Part shown: in pieces, positions 45,062 to 56,111 of the stretch | Layout of the letters: each line of letters starts with the position of its first letter | Numbering within the stretch: the first letter of the stretch is position 1 | From: Megalobrama amblycephala | Lineage: Eukaryota > Chordata > Actinopteri > Cypriniformes > Xenocyprididae | Length of the DNA: 64,000 bases | Assembly (NCBI RefSeq): GCF_018812025.1 | Contig: NC_063062.1 | Coordinates: 6,883,058 to 6,947,057 of the forward strand | Direction of reading: 5' to 3' | Translations under genes and position numbers: made by a program | Notes under the pieces: model-generated | Told to the model about the DNA's origin: nothing | What the model saw: only the letters and a program-made list of their open reading frames with translations | Database searches by the model: none

Positions 45062-46016
45062 TAAGGCTGCAGCAACTAATCGATAAAATCGTAACGAATG
45101 TCATTATCGATTAGTCGCGTCTGCCCACCATTCACGGAAAACCCCAGCCAGTCAAGTCAAATTACATCACTGAATAACGCGTTTCTATGGACAAAATGCA
45201 TCTAAAAATAGTGGAGGAAACAGAGTGAGCTGCTGCGGCAAAGGTACGTGATCCAAGCTGCCCAAAACATGAGATTTTTTTTCTGTTAAGCTTCAGGCTA
45301 ATGCATTAACGTTTGACATGGCTTGTATGGCCCTTTGACAGATGCGTGTGCTGTTTAATGTGTGATAAGTTTCCTCAGCGTAAAACTTTCATTTTACGGT
45401 TATATCCTTATCTGTAGTGTTACAAATTCATGTGAGTATTTCCATTTTGCATAAAGGCTCGTCCTGACAGACTGCCTGAATGAGCGCCGGTGCGCGCATG
45501 CGCGTCAAACAGACGGAACGCATTAGAGAGGGAGACAATTCAAATTCAACAAAAAAGTATTAATTTTGCTGAAATATCTGTTCTTGGGCATTAAATTTAG
45601 GTTTAAAAAGTCAACATGTAATTCTAGTATGTTATGAGAGTGGTAACTGTAAAGGGGAAAGATGTTTCTTACATTTACAGGATAATTAAATAAATGACAG
45701 CAGCTTACTGTGTCCAGAGTGAATGTGTGTGTTTCAGCAGAACATTTCTCATTAACACTGAGTTTGTGTTTTTCTTTATTATCATCTTCATTTTTAATGT
45801 TGGGATTTAAATGGTCTTTTTGCTTTATAGCTTTTTTGTATATAGCATAGATATAGATATATTCACTATATATATGTTTTCATAGCATTCAGTTGGCACG
45901 TTTGTTTGAAGGACAGCATTGGACAGGATGTGGAATAGTGTGTTTTGTCCAAATAATGAAAAGAAATAATCAGCCAAGTAATCGATTACCAAAATAATCA
46001 TTATTTGCAGCCCTGA
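45062..46016. mobile_element. hAT-like element with CTGCAGCAACTAATCG ends
   Basis: The left end TAAGGCTGCAGCAACTAATC and the right end AATCATTATTTGCAGCCCTGA are imperfect inverted copies of the common hAT end TAGGGCTGCAACTAA. The subterminal parts hold ATCGATTA motifs on both sides. The centre has a CpG-rich GAGCGCCGGTGCGCGCATGC stretch. The flanking 8 bp (GAATCTGC and GATTGTAC) agree at only part of the positions, so the duplication is eroded. No transposase frame. Confidence 0.6.
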
Positions 46017-47146
46017 TTGTACTATAAAAAAACATTATACAAATGACGTATTTATAGTTGTCTCTGCATATTGAGCTGGAATAGAAAGTATTTTAATATC
46101 GAAAATATGGCTTTGAAGTCACTGGTGCGAGACATTGTTTGAAGAGGAAACTTCTTATTGTAGGTACCAATTCCCTAATGAAGAACCACAGGATATTTGG
46201 TCTCTCGTTACCAATGTAATGAGTTTTCTGAAGTAATATCTGAGATACAGACAGGAAAGGTCACAAGGACAAAGCAATATGTTGTTTTTCATTTTGTTTC
46301 ATTTACTTGTTATTTGTTGGTTATTGTGATCTTTTTGATGAGAAACTTGAGGTGGTTTTTGAGAAAAAATAAAACTGCAGTGCCCAAAAGAAATAAGATT
46401 TTTAAAGAAAACCCATTAGCATCATCCACAAAACCAACAATTCAAAATGTGAAATGAGTTTTGAAAATGCAGATGTGAAGTGAATAAAAGTTCTTTGGAC
46501 CATATGGAGCCCGGCAACAAATACAAAATGATTTTAACCATGTATTCAGTAATTCCTCCAAAATAGAATCCATTAGAAAATAAAGAGTTTACGAGATAGC
46601 AGGAACACACCGAATGGGGAATGAAAAATGTAATTGCACTATGAATCAAGAGAAATCCGCTCCAATTCCTCACACAGTAGGACTAGGAGACTAGGAGATA
46701 AGAATGTTCCTGGGAACAAAGGGGAGAGAGACTAATTTATTTCTCTGAACTATCTCATGCATAACTCAATCCACATGGTTTTTGGTCTGACCTCTATGAG
46801 AAACACACTTAACTTGTTATAGCGTTGTTTTTCCCATTGAAATGTCACAGGAATGTTTCTCCAATTCATGTACAGCAATATACAGTGGTGCTGACGAACT
46901 ACGCAGATCATGTGCATAACTTTACAATAGCTATTGCAAAAATTAAGAACAATTCACAAACAGTGGACAAAACAGACTCCTCAACACCTCAAAGCTATAT
47001 GTACTCTATTGCTCTCCAGCTTCAATCAAATTAAAAATAATCAAAAAAAAACTTTTCAGAATATATTTGAAAATCATATTTGAAATATCCCTGCATATTT
47101 GGATGTCAGCTGATTTGTTGTTTTATGTCTTTTAAACAATATAAAA
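46017..47146. other. No gene recognised
   Basis: Unique-looking DNA, no supported exon; short open frames only. Confidence 0.45.
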
Positions 47147-47164
47147 CTATATTGCCAAATATAT

Positions 47165-47222
<58 letters not shown>
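47147..47222. repeat. Tc1-end fragment followed by (AT)n
   Basis: ACTATATTGCCAAATATATT at 47147 repeats the outermost bases of the Tc1 element that begins at 47244. It is followed by an (AT)n microsatellite of about 27 units (47169-47222). Confidence 0.7.
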
Positions 47223-47225
<3 letters not shown>

Positions 47226-47243
47226 TACATGTGTACATGTATA

Positions 47244-48447
47244 CACTATATTGCCAAAAGTTTTGGGACGCCTGACTTTACGTGCACATGAACTTTAATG
47301 ACATCCCATTCTTAATCCATAGGGTTTAATATGGAGTTGGCCCACCCATTGCAGCTATAACAGCTTCAACTCTTCTGGGAAGGCTTTCCACAAGGTTTTG
47401 GAGTGTGTTTATGGGAATTTTTGACCATTCTTCTAGAAGCGCATTTGTGAGGTCAGGCAGTGATGTTGGCGAGAAGGCCTGACTCTAATTCATCCCAAAG
47501 GTGATCTATTGGGTTGAGGTCAGGCCAGTCAAATTCCTCCACACCAAACTCGCTCATCCATGTCTTTATGGACCTTGCTTTGTGCACTGGTGGGCAGTCA
47601 TGTTGGAACAGGAAGCGGCCATCCCCAAACTGTTCCCACAAAGTTGGGAGCATGAAATTGTCCAAAATATCTTGGTATGCTGAAGCATTAAGAGTTCCTT
47701 TCACTGGAACTAAGGGGCCAAGCCCAACCCCTGAAAAACAACCCCACACCATAATCCCCCATCCACCAAACTTTACACTTGACACAATGCAGTCAGGCAA
47801 GTACTGTTCTCCTGGCAACCGCCAAACCCAGACTCGTCCATCGGATTGCCAGACAGAGAAGCATGATTCATCACTCCAGAGAACACGTCTCCACTGCTCT
47901 ATAGTCCAGTGGCGGCGTGCTTTACACCACTGCATCCGACGCTTTGCATTGCACTTGGTGATGTAAGGCTTGGATGCAGCTGCTCGGCCATCGAAACCCA
48001 TTCCATGACGCTCTCTACACACTGTTCTTGAGCTAATCTGAAGGCCACATGAAGTTTGGAGGTCTGTAGCTATTGACTCTGCAGAAAGTTGGCGACTGTG
48101 CGCCTCAGCATGTGTTGACCCCGCTTTGTGATTTTACGTGGCCTACCACTTCGTGGCTGAGTTGCTGTTGTTCCCTATTGCTTCCACTTTATGATACCAC
48201 TAACAGTTGACCGTAAAATATTTAGTAGTGAGGAAATTTCACAAATGGACTTATTGCACTGGTGGCAACCTATCACGGTACCACGCTTGAATTCACTGAG
48301 CTCCTGAGAGTGACCCATTCTTCCACAAATGTTTGTAGAAGCAGTCTGCATGCCTAGGTGCTTGATTTTATACACCTGTGGCCATGGAAGTGATTGGAAC
48401 ACCTGAATTCAATGAGTATTGGTGTCCCAATACATTTGGCAATATAG

Positions 48448-48449
<2 letters not shown>
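47244..48449 (-). mobile_element. Tc1-like transposon inserted in an (AT)n tract
   Basis: 1,206 bp with inverted ends CACTATATTGCCAAAAGTTT and, at the right, ATGTATTGGGACACC read inverted with TTTGGCAATATAGTG as the limit. TA precedes the left end; the right flank reads AATA, so the duplication is imperfect. AT microsatellites lie on both sides (47169-47222, 48450-48487), consistent with insertion into an AT repeat, since Tc1 elements use TA targets. The transposase on the minus strand is broken. Confidence 0.9.
47453..48318 (-). pseudogene. Tc1-type transposase remnant, minus strand
   Basis: The frame starts at ATG 48318 (MGHSQELSEFKRGTVIGCHQ) with the first helix-turn-helix, and stops at a TAG after KWKQ (48175-48177). 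The same frame beyond the stop carries the GRPR-type motif (QPRSGRPRK) and meets a second TAG. A frameshift follows, and the catalytic half is open at 47453-48022 with [20 protein letters not shown] and [13 protein letters not shown]. In the last motif the usual catalytic E is D, and about four residues before it (the usual AQSP) are missing. About 289 codons remain of the usual 340. Inactive. Confidence 0.92.

Positions 48450-48487
<38 letters not shown>
48450..48487. repeat. (AT)n microsatellite
   Basis: About 18 AT units directly at the right end of the Tc1 element; probably the other half of the tract at 47169-47222. Confidence 0.9.
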
Positions 48488-48490
<3 letters not shown>

Positions 48491-48894
48491 CTGTCATGAA
48501 ACTCTAGATGACATAGGCTGATGAGTCTTAACACAAGCTGATGATATTTACAGCGTTAACGACTGGCACAAGCTGATTAGTCTATGTCATATCTGCAGCC
48601 AATGAGCTTGTTGCTCACACATTTAAATGGCTATTTCCATTCACTATAGCAGTTTGCAGCGCGCTTCAGAGTTCTTCTAAAACCTCTGTACATCTGCAAT
48701 GGGTTACTGATATATGCTTCAGTGTAAACTTATGGTATTTTTAACCCACCAAAAAAAGTCTCATCACATAACAGCACAGCTATCCTTAAAATCCCACAGT
48801 AGTCAATAATTGTATCCCTTAAAACTCATCTTTGATCACCAAAACAACATATTTAAACATTTTTTTCCTGTAAAAAAAAATTCTTTATGCCTTA
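48488..48894. other. No gene recognised
   Basis: Contains a short inverted-looking set of 'ACAAGCTGAT' units (48532-48575), otherwise unassigned. Confidence 0.4.
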
Positions 48895-49539
48895 AAATAG
48901 CTTGAATGTAACTCTACACCCTTGCATCATTTAGTATACGTGGATCAATGAATATGCAAAGTAGCCCCACCTCCACTCGCTCACGCAGCTCAGAGATGAC
49001 TTTACAACATCAGACACATAACGGTAATTAACATGATTAGCCTTTGCTTGACTATGTTATCAGACAGCTAATGTTGCACAAACCATGTTCCGGTTCGCCA
49101 TGTCAGAGTCAGACAGCTGCCTTCTAACAATCACTATCCTTACAAACAACTCAGAACGTCAGTGGAGAAAGGCATATAGTTCATCACAACATTGTAATAT
49201 ACATCATACACCCGCCATATTGCTAAATCGACACAATATTTCATATCAAGAGAAAAATATACCGGGATAACCTGGCTTCTCTTGAGACTCTCCTTCTAGA
49301 TAATGATATGCTAAAGCCCGCCGGCACGTTGATTTGACTGGTTAACTTACAAGGTAGTTTGTAACGTCACAGACACCAGACTGTCTTTTTTTCACTGCAG
49401 TTTTAAGGAGAAAATACTCAGTAATGGTGTTGACATATGAATTTGCACATGGTTTGTCTTAAAGCATATTAAAAATACCACATAGACATACAGTATAAAC
49501 AACATTAAAAACTTGATTTTCACCACAGGGGGTCCTTAA
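48895..49539. mobile_element. TTAA-type element fragment ending CACAGGGGGTCCTTAA
   Basis: The right end CACCACAGGGGGTCCTTAA closes with TTAA (49536-49539). It is preceded by 'AAAACTTGATTTTCACC', an A-rich stretch and a more GC-rich core with 'AATATGCAAAGTAGCCCCAC' and 'GCCCGCCGGCACG'. This is the layout of the other TTAA elements here. The left inverted end TTAA-GGACCCCC is absent, so the left border is arbitrary. Confidence 0.5.
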
Positions 49540-51046
49540 TAAGTCTAAACTAAGAAACAAATCACTTCAAAAGCACTCAGGGATATATAACTCATTATAT
49601 ACATTAAACCCATAATCTGTTGTCTAATTAAAACTTGTGCCTAGAGCTCGTGTCAGAACATGGTCTAATGGCGTGACAGAGATTCTTAAAGTATTAAAGG
49701 CCATTGCTAATGTGAGTCTGACATTGAGCTTGCTTCTTTGTACATCGTCTGTAATTTCAGTGTCATAATGCTTAATACATTACTCATTTAAATGCAATAT
49801 TTTCCAAAGAACATTCTGTTCTTGTTTTTGATTTAAATAAAGTAACTTTGAATAAAAAGCAAAGAGAAGTTACATTAAAAAAAAAAAAAACTATTCATCA
49901 AGTATTATTCAAAAATTCTTTCACTGCCTGGAAGATCTATTATTATTAACGATGTTGCACTCTGTTGTGGACAATAGTGATGAGGTAAAAATGGACCTCT
50001 GTATTGGCTTACAATTGGCTTTTATTTCAGATCCATAGTCTGTCTCCATTTGAAGAAAAATTACTGTATGATTTGAACTCACAGATTAATTTCTTCCTGC
50101 AATTTTCTTTTTTCCCACTAAAGTGCTATGACACTAGCTATGCAAGAACCTTATCTGCACTTTAAACTGCAGCCAATAGGAATACAGTCATACTGAATTA
50201 CTAAATTCAGCATGTCTGAATTATTTCTGTTCCTTTTGTCAACCTGATGCTGACCTAAAATGAGTCACAATTCAAGATTGCAATCAAAATCCCAGTGCCA
50301 AACGGCAGGCTAACGCATTTAGACAATTCCTACATGCCTTAGTTAGTTGATGCATAAGAGAATTCTCCAAATAAAGCAAGCAAATTGTTTCATCCCAATA
50401 GGTCAAAACAGATGAAGCCACCAGACGTCCAAGCTGCCTGCGACATAGTGTGAGATTAATAGAGTCTTAGAGACCTCTCTTAACAGGCACATTCATATTT
50501 ACAGGCACACACTGAAAGTCTGCTCCCCATCTTTTCAGTCTGCGTGTGTTTAGCAGCATGTGGAAGCAATCAGCAAACACTAGGATCTTCTCTTATATAG
50601 AGCATAAAGTCACAGGCAGACAGAGACTAGAGTTTTAGTCCTCTTCCTGTTCAGCTCCTTGCTTGGCTATTTATTTGTCTCTTGCTCTCGTTTGTCTATT
50701 GTTTATTTTTATGCCTGAGGCTGTGACCGTTCAAAATCACCTTCTCATTTTCTTAAATAGAGACACACAGATTCTCCCTGCACAATTCTCAACCTCTTAA
50801 AGTGTACAAATACATGGACTGATCCTATGGTATTGGTGGGTTTTGTTAAGGCAAGTGTCACTATTACTTTTGCTCATGCTAAAAGTTTTCTAAGGGTTCC
50901 CATTTTCACCTTGCGGCCCAAGCAACCACACAGATCACCCTAGAGTTGTGGTATAGAGTTTTACATAAGAGAGAAACAATCATAATGTTCTTTAGAAAAT
51001 GCATCTTTTTATTTATCACAGTATACTGATGTTGTGTTTATCTTAA
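49540..51046. other. No gene recognised
   Basis: Mostly unique-looking sequence with an A-run near 49,877. No exon signal or element end identified. Confidence 0.45.
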
Positions 51047-51490
51047 AATTAGGGTTAGTTCACCCAAAAAATGAAATTTCTGTCATTAATTATTCACCCT
51101 CATGTCGTTTAAAACCCACAAGACCATCTTTGGAACACAAATTAAGATATTTTTGATGAAATCCCAGAGGTTTTTTATCTCCCATAGAAAGCAATGGAAT
51201 TACTACATTCAAGGTCCAGAGAAGTAGTAAAGACATCGTTAAAATCGTTCAGTAGACTACGTGACGAGAACTGCTAAGTGATGAGAATAATTTTTGTGCG
51301 CAAAAACAAAACAAAAATAATGACTTTTGACTATTCAACAATTTCGTCTCTACCCTGTCAGTCTCCTACAAAGTTGACGCACTGAATGCAACGCAGCGCT
51401 TCCGTGTTTAACGCCAGCTCAGTATTGGCCGACTCTGTTCACGTGAACAGCATGACGTGATGCTGACACAGGAGCCAGCCAATAGGTTGT

Positions 51491-51715
51491 TTGCAATCAG
51501 GTGGTTCTGGTGACGTGCGAAATACCAGTGGAGGGCAAGCAGTGAAAATTAGAATGGAAGAGATGGAGAAAAGTCCTTTCTGTGCTGGTTTAGAAAAGTA
51601 TAAACAGAAAATCACAACATATGTTGGACGTGATCTTTATGTAATGAAGATGAGCGACTTTTCCACTGAACTGAAAGACTTTCCTGCCATCGAGGAGGTA
51701 GATATTCTAGTCTAG
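51491..51715 (+). pseudogene. Coding remnant inside the composite transposon
   Basis: An open frame of 74 codons ends at TAG 51713-51715, ten bases before a nested element begins. The central part (KYKQKITTYVGRDLYVMK, then ELKDFPAIEEVDILV) resembles the N-terminal region of uncharacterised fish proteins that carry SWIM-type zinc fingers and a YqaJ-like recombinase domain further on; those proteins look transposon-associated. Only this region is left. The upstream sequence includes a possible ATG at 51555 (ATGGAAGAGATGG). The family call is from memory and moderate. Confidence 0.45.
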
Positions 51716-51724
51716 GTTTGTTTA

Positions 51725-52668
51725 CAGTACTGTCCAAAAGTTTGGAACCACTAAGATTTTTAATGTTTTTAAAAGAAGTTTCGTCTGCTCACCAAGGCTA
51801 CATTTATTTAATTAAAAATACAGTAAAAAACAGTAATATTGTGAAATATTATTACAATTTAAAATAACTGTTTTCTATTTGAATATATTTCACAAAGTAA
51901 TTTATTCCTGTGATGCAAAGCTGAATTTTCAGCATCATTACTCCAGTCTTCAGTGTCACATGATCCTTCAGAAATCATTCTAATATGCTGATCTGCTGCT
52001 CAAGAAACATTTAATGTGTACAATTGTACAAAATATTTGTGTACAATATTTTTTTTCAGGATTATTTGATGAATAGAAAGTTCAAAAGAACAGTGTTTAT
52101 CTGAAATCTAATCTTTTGTAACATTATAAATGTCTTTACTGCCACTTTTGATTGATTTAATGCATCCTTGCTAAATAAAAGTATTCATTTCTTTAATTTC
52201 TTTTCAAAAAAATAAAAATAAAAATTCTTACTGACCCCAAACTTTTGAACGGTAGTGTATAATGATACAGAAGCTTTGTATTTCAGATAAATGCTGTTCT
52301 TTTGAACTTTCTATTCATCAAGGAATCCTGAAAAAAAAAAAGTACACAACTGTTTTCAACATTGAAAATAATCATAAATGTTTATTGAGCAGCAAATCAG
52401 CATATTAGAATGATTTCTGAAGGATCATGTGACACTGAAGACTGGAGTAACGATGCTGAAAATTCAGCTTTGCATCACAGGAATAAATTACTTTGTCAAA
52501 TATATTTAAATAGTACACAGTTATTTTAAATTGTAATAATATTTCACAATATTACTGTTTTTTACTGTATTTTTAATTAAATAAATGTAGCCTTGGTGAG
52601 CAGACGAAACTTCTTTTAAAAACATTAAAAATCTTAGTGGTTCCAAACTTTTGGACTGTACTGTATAT
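51725..52668. mobile_element. Palindromic TA-flanked element (CCAAAAGTTTGG ends)
   Basis: The limits are TACAGTACTGTCCAAAAGTT and AACTTTTGGACTGTACTGTA. The arms, about 400 bp each, are inverted copies: 'TTCGTCTGCTCACCAAGGCT', 'AATATTGTGAAATATTATTA', 'AAGCTGAATTTTCAGCATC', 'GTGTCACATGATCCTTCAGA'. The left unit continues to an inner end ACCCCAAACTTTTGAACGGT at about 52256, the normal right end of the single-unit form, so this palindrome was built from two inverted units. TA at the ends fits a Tc1/mariner-type system. Non-coding. Confidence 0.87.
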
Positions 52669-53297
52669 CGCGCTGCCTTTCTACTAGTGAAGTTAGGGCA
52701 GTATTTTAATTTTCTGTTGTGATTGTGAAAAATGTCGCCAATGTCGGTCATTATGCTGAATCGAGAATTGCAACAGGAGCTCACATCATCGTTCAAAGAA
52801 AAAACTGGACGGTGTAATACAATTGTTGCCTTTTCTACGTGTAAAAACACACTAAGGGAAGCAGTTTGAGGAGGTGACGGGAAGACGCCGTATATCTAAT
52901 CTAATAATGTCACTGATTTAACCCACTCCCTATCACTCAATAAAATAATCACATAGCTGAGTGTTTTTGAAAGTGTTGTCTTTGTTGTTGAATCGACTTC
53001 TGTCAGCTTGTTAAACATTTATTTATTTGGACATTTTCTACCATATGATGGCTGAAGCAGCAGCGCATGACACTGTTCTCATGGTAACCAGATCAACATT
53101 GTGAACGGAATACTACAAAACTTAAGCGAAAAAGTTTTTTTCTGGACCTTGAATGTGGTAATTCCATTGCTTTCATCAAAAATATCTTAATTTGTGATTA
53201 ACTTCTGAAGAATAAACAAAGGTCTTGCTGGTTTGCAACGAGATGAGGGTGAGTAATTAATGACAGAAATTTCATTTTTGAGTAAACTAACACTTTA

Positions 53298-54410
53298 TGC
53301 AACATTTAACTGTGAGAGGGCTCAGCTGTTCTTCTGTACACTAGATCATTAATCTAAGTCATGCTAAATCAAACTTTTCCAGAGAGTAACCCTCATCATC
53401 ACAGACAGTCTAACAGAGAGAGTTACATGTCGTCCAGCCCTTGATGACAGGGTCATTGTTTAAACAGACACACATGTGAACCTTCGGCTTGAATACTCAA
53501 TAACAGCAATGAAACTTTATACCCTGCCCACCTTGCAACGATATGGCCACTGTGTCATATGGCAATGATTTGCTTGGAAAGTTAACCAACCCAGCCATTA
53601 TAGTGGTTTAAGTAAGTGATACACAGAGCAACCTGAATTTCACACTAGGGAAATAATATCAATAATGGTCTATATTTGCTTACACTGAGAGTTTTCAAGC
53701 AGAAATTATGCAGTCAGGTGGCCAGGACCTCAGAAAACTAACAACAACCAATTGATACTCAAACTATTTAAAAAATGGCATTACTATAATATGAATTAAT
53801 AATGAAAGATTAAGCAGCAGTGTCTTTAAAAAAGCTTAAATTGTGTTCATATTAATGTACTAGAAGCAACACATTAAAAGATTCAGTCTTCATTTGCTGT
53901 CCTCATCTGATCTCAATGGTGATCTGATCTTATTGAAACCATGTGAGCAGCCTTTCATGGTTGTTCCTTATAGACATTTGTGAATTTCCTCCCAGTGGAA
54001 TTTTACAGGGGGTCCAAACTAGATTATAATGTTACTGTAGTTTTAGTGCAGTTTGTTAAAGTTGGTTTGAAAGGTAAATCTATAATTTTCATTGCTGTAT
54101 AACTGAACGCTTCTTGAAGACAATTTAATACAAGCATTCTGCCTTTCGTCTCAGATCAGAGGCTGATTCATGTCTCCCTCTAGTCCAGTCCCACTGGGAT
54201 CTATCCAGATGTGTACAGTAATTGTATAGCTACTGTAAATCATGAGTGCACCAAATAAAACCATCACTGGAATACATTTCAGTATGTAATCATTATTAAG
54301 AAATGTTGAAAATACAGCTGCATTTATAATCTTTATGGTGATGTCATATTCATTGTTAACTGGACAAAATTATTTAGTTATAGTAGCGAAATGTCTATTA
54401 TTTTAAAATA
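53298..54410. other. No gene recognised
   Basis: Unique-looking DNA; no supported features. Confidence 0.45.
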
Positions 54411-54492
54411 TTGTAAAGCTACACCATGTAACTTTTGGCCCTCTAGCGTATGAAGCATAAAACTGCTTAAGCATAAAAGTTACTTGCGGAGG
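54411..54492. repeat. Short fragment of a GTAACTTTTGGCCCTCTAGCG repeat
   Basis: 'AAGCTACACCATGTAACTTT' and 'GGCCCTCTAGCG' then 'AAAAGTTACTTGCGGAGGA' look like two inverted ends of a MITE with most of the interior lost (AAGTTAC pairs with GTAACTT). Confidence 0.45.
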
Positions 54493-54764
54493 AAATTTTA
54501 GTGATCTTGTCTTATTAGTGTGAATGTCATGGACATCATTAACAACATCAATAATATAACATAACAGCAGAAATTATCTTTAAGTGCATTAAGTGCTTTA
54601 AGGCCTTTAAGCACATGCGTAAAAATGTATTGTGTTTTATTTAGCAAGCATCTAAGTTGTAACCACTCAGAATATAGATATAAAAGACCATTTGCAGCCA
54701 ATACAGGCAATTTACCATAGGAAATGTATGGTTTATAAAGCTTTTTAAAGCCAAAAACCTAGGA

Positions 54765-56111
54765 CTAGTTTGCCAAAGTTGGTTTTTGAAATAATCTCCA
54801 ACATTTAACGAATGAATCGGTGGCCAGTGGCAGTCCTAGAGGCAAAGTTGCTCAGAATGAGGAGTTCTACCATGTGGTATGAATGTTGTGGGCGTGCGTG
54901 AGAAATCGTGCGATACTCGACCCTTTACGCATGTAAAAAAAACGCGACAGCGCACCCGCGGTGGCAGATTTCTCACAGGCCTCTAGGGCCATGAGTCAAA
55001 CAGGACCAGCGAGTTTTGTTCTGATTGGCCTCCATTAACCTTGTCTGATAGTTGCTCAAATTTCAGTGGCCGATGGCAGACATGTTTTTTGAGATGCGCC
55101 AATTATGGCACCATGAACGAAGACACTGCATGCAAATTTTCAAGTCGATCGGACTAACGGTATAGCCAATTTTATGTTTTTTCATATTTTTTTTCCTGTT
55201 TTAGCACCACCAAATGCCAATTGCTGTGATTTTTTTTTTTTTTTTTTTTACTGTGGCCAAAGATTAAACCCATACTAGGGCTGGGCAATATATCGCATGA
55301 GATTGTCACGTGCATTTCGTCAGTAAAGCCGGTTCCCTGATTGCCGCTAAATCGGCATCACCTGCTTTCAAATGGAGCGGCATTTGGTAGACAGAGCCGT
55401 ATATCACTGACAAGCCACGCAATATCACGTTCATATCGCAGATGAATCGACTTCGATAATGAACGCGATATTGCGTGGCTTGTCAGTGATCTACGGCTCT
55501 GTCTATTAAATGCCGCTCCATTTGAAAGCAGGTGATGGCGATTTATCGGCAATCAGGGAACCGGCTTTACTGACGAAATGCACGTGACAATCTCATGCGA
55601 TATATCGCCCAGCCCTAACCCATACACATGTGTACTGAGTTTGGTGAAAATATCTCATTCTGTTCACGAGTTATAGCAATTTAAGTAACAGTGGCTCCAC
55701 CCACTTTGAATGTTTTGGCAGCCCTTAGGGACCTTGACTTGGAATTTCATCTTTTTTTATAACTATTGACAAATCTCGCTGCACTGGTTTTGGTTCGATC
55801 GGGCCAAAAACCTAGGACTAGTTCGCAAAAGTACTAGGTTTTTTCAAAAAAATCGAAAATTCCTGAAAATTTTGACGAGCGAATCCGAATCCAGCATGCA
55901 TCTTATCCGCCTTGAGCCAAGGATTCCTATGATATAAAACACTTGAGCCTACGGAGTTATGAGCCATTTCGTACTTTTGACCGCTGTAGTTAGGCTGATC
56001 GGGGCGAGCCTTGGTGACGGCGTGAGTAATATCAGCCCTCAAGGTTTCAAGTCTCTACGACTTACGGTTAGGTCTGCCTGATCACTTTTAGGGGAGAATG
56101 CTGATCCTTGG
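54765..56111. repeat. Long dispersed repeat, copy 2 (unnamed), interrupted
   Basis: It matches copy 1 (21055-21755) in order from about 54990, and extends further left. The phrase CCAAAAACCTAGGACTAGTT occurs twice, at about 54766 and 55804, so the unit may be partly tandem. It holds a T-run at 55230-55250 and a perfect hAT MITE insertion (55276-55617). The right limit GGGGAGAATGCTGATCCTTGG is shared with copy 1. No coding frame or mobile-element hallmark. Confidence 0.72.
55268..55625. mobile_element. Near-perfect palindromic hAT MITE, duplication ACCCATAC
   Basis: The element proper is 55276-55617 (342 bp), starting TAGGGCTGGGCAATATATCG and ending CGATATATCGCCCAGCCCTA. The arms are almost identical inverted copies ('GATTGTCACGTGCATTTCGT', 'GTAAAGCCGGTTCCCTGATT', 'CTTTCAAATGGAGCGGCAT', 'GACAAGCCACGCAATATC'). 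ACCCATAC stands on both sides (55268-55275, 55618-55625). The high arm identity and perfect duplication indicate a recent insertion. A minus-strand frame at 55358-55552 is palindrome read-through. Confidence 0.95.

Larger units (their letters stand above)
51047..53297. mobile_element. 2.25-kb GTTAGTTCACCC-family composite with coding remnant
   Basis: The left end is ATTAGGGTTAGTTCACCC and the right end is TTTTGAGTAAACTAACACTTTAT, so the outer arms belong to the family of 1254-2136 with eroded TTAA. Unlike the short palindromes it has a core of more than 1 kb outside the arms: a CpG-containing block (CGCAGCGCTTCCGTGTTTAA), a coding remnant (51491-51715) and unassigned sequence (52669-53100). 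A second palindromic element is nested at 51725-52668. It may be close to the longer parent from which the short palindromes arose (inference). Confidence 0.7.
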
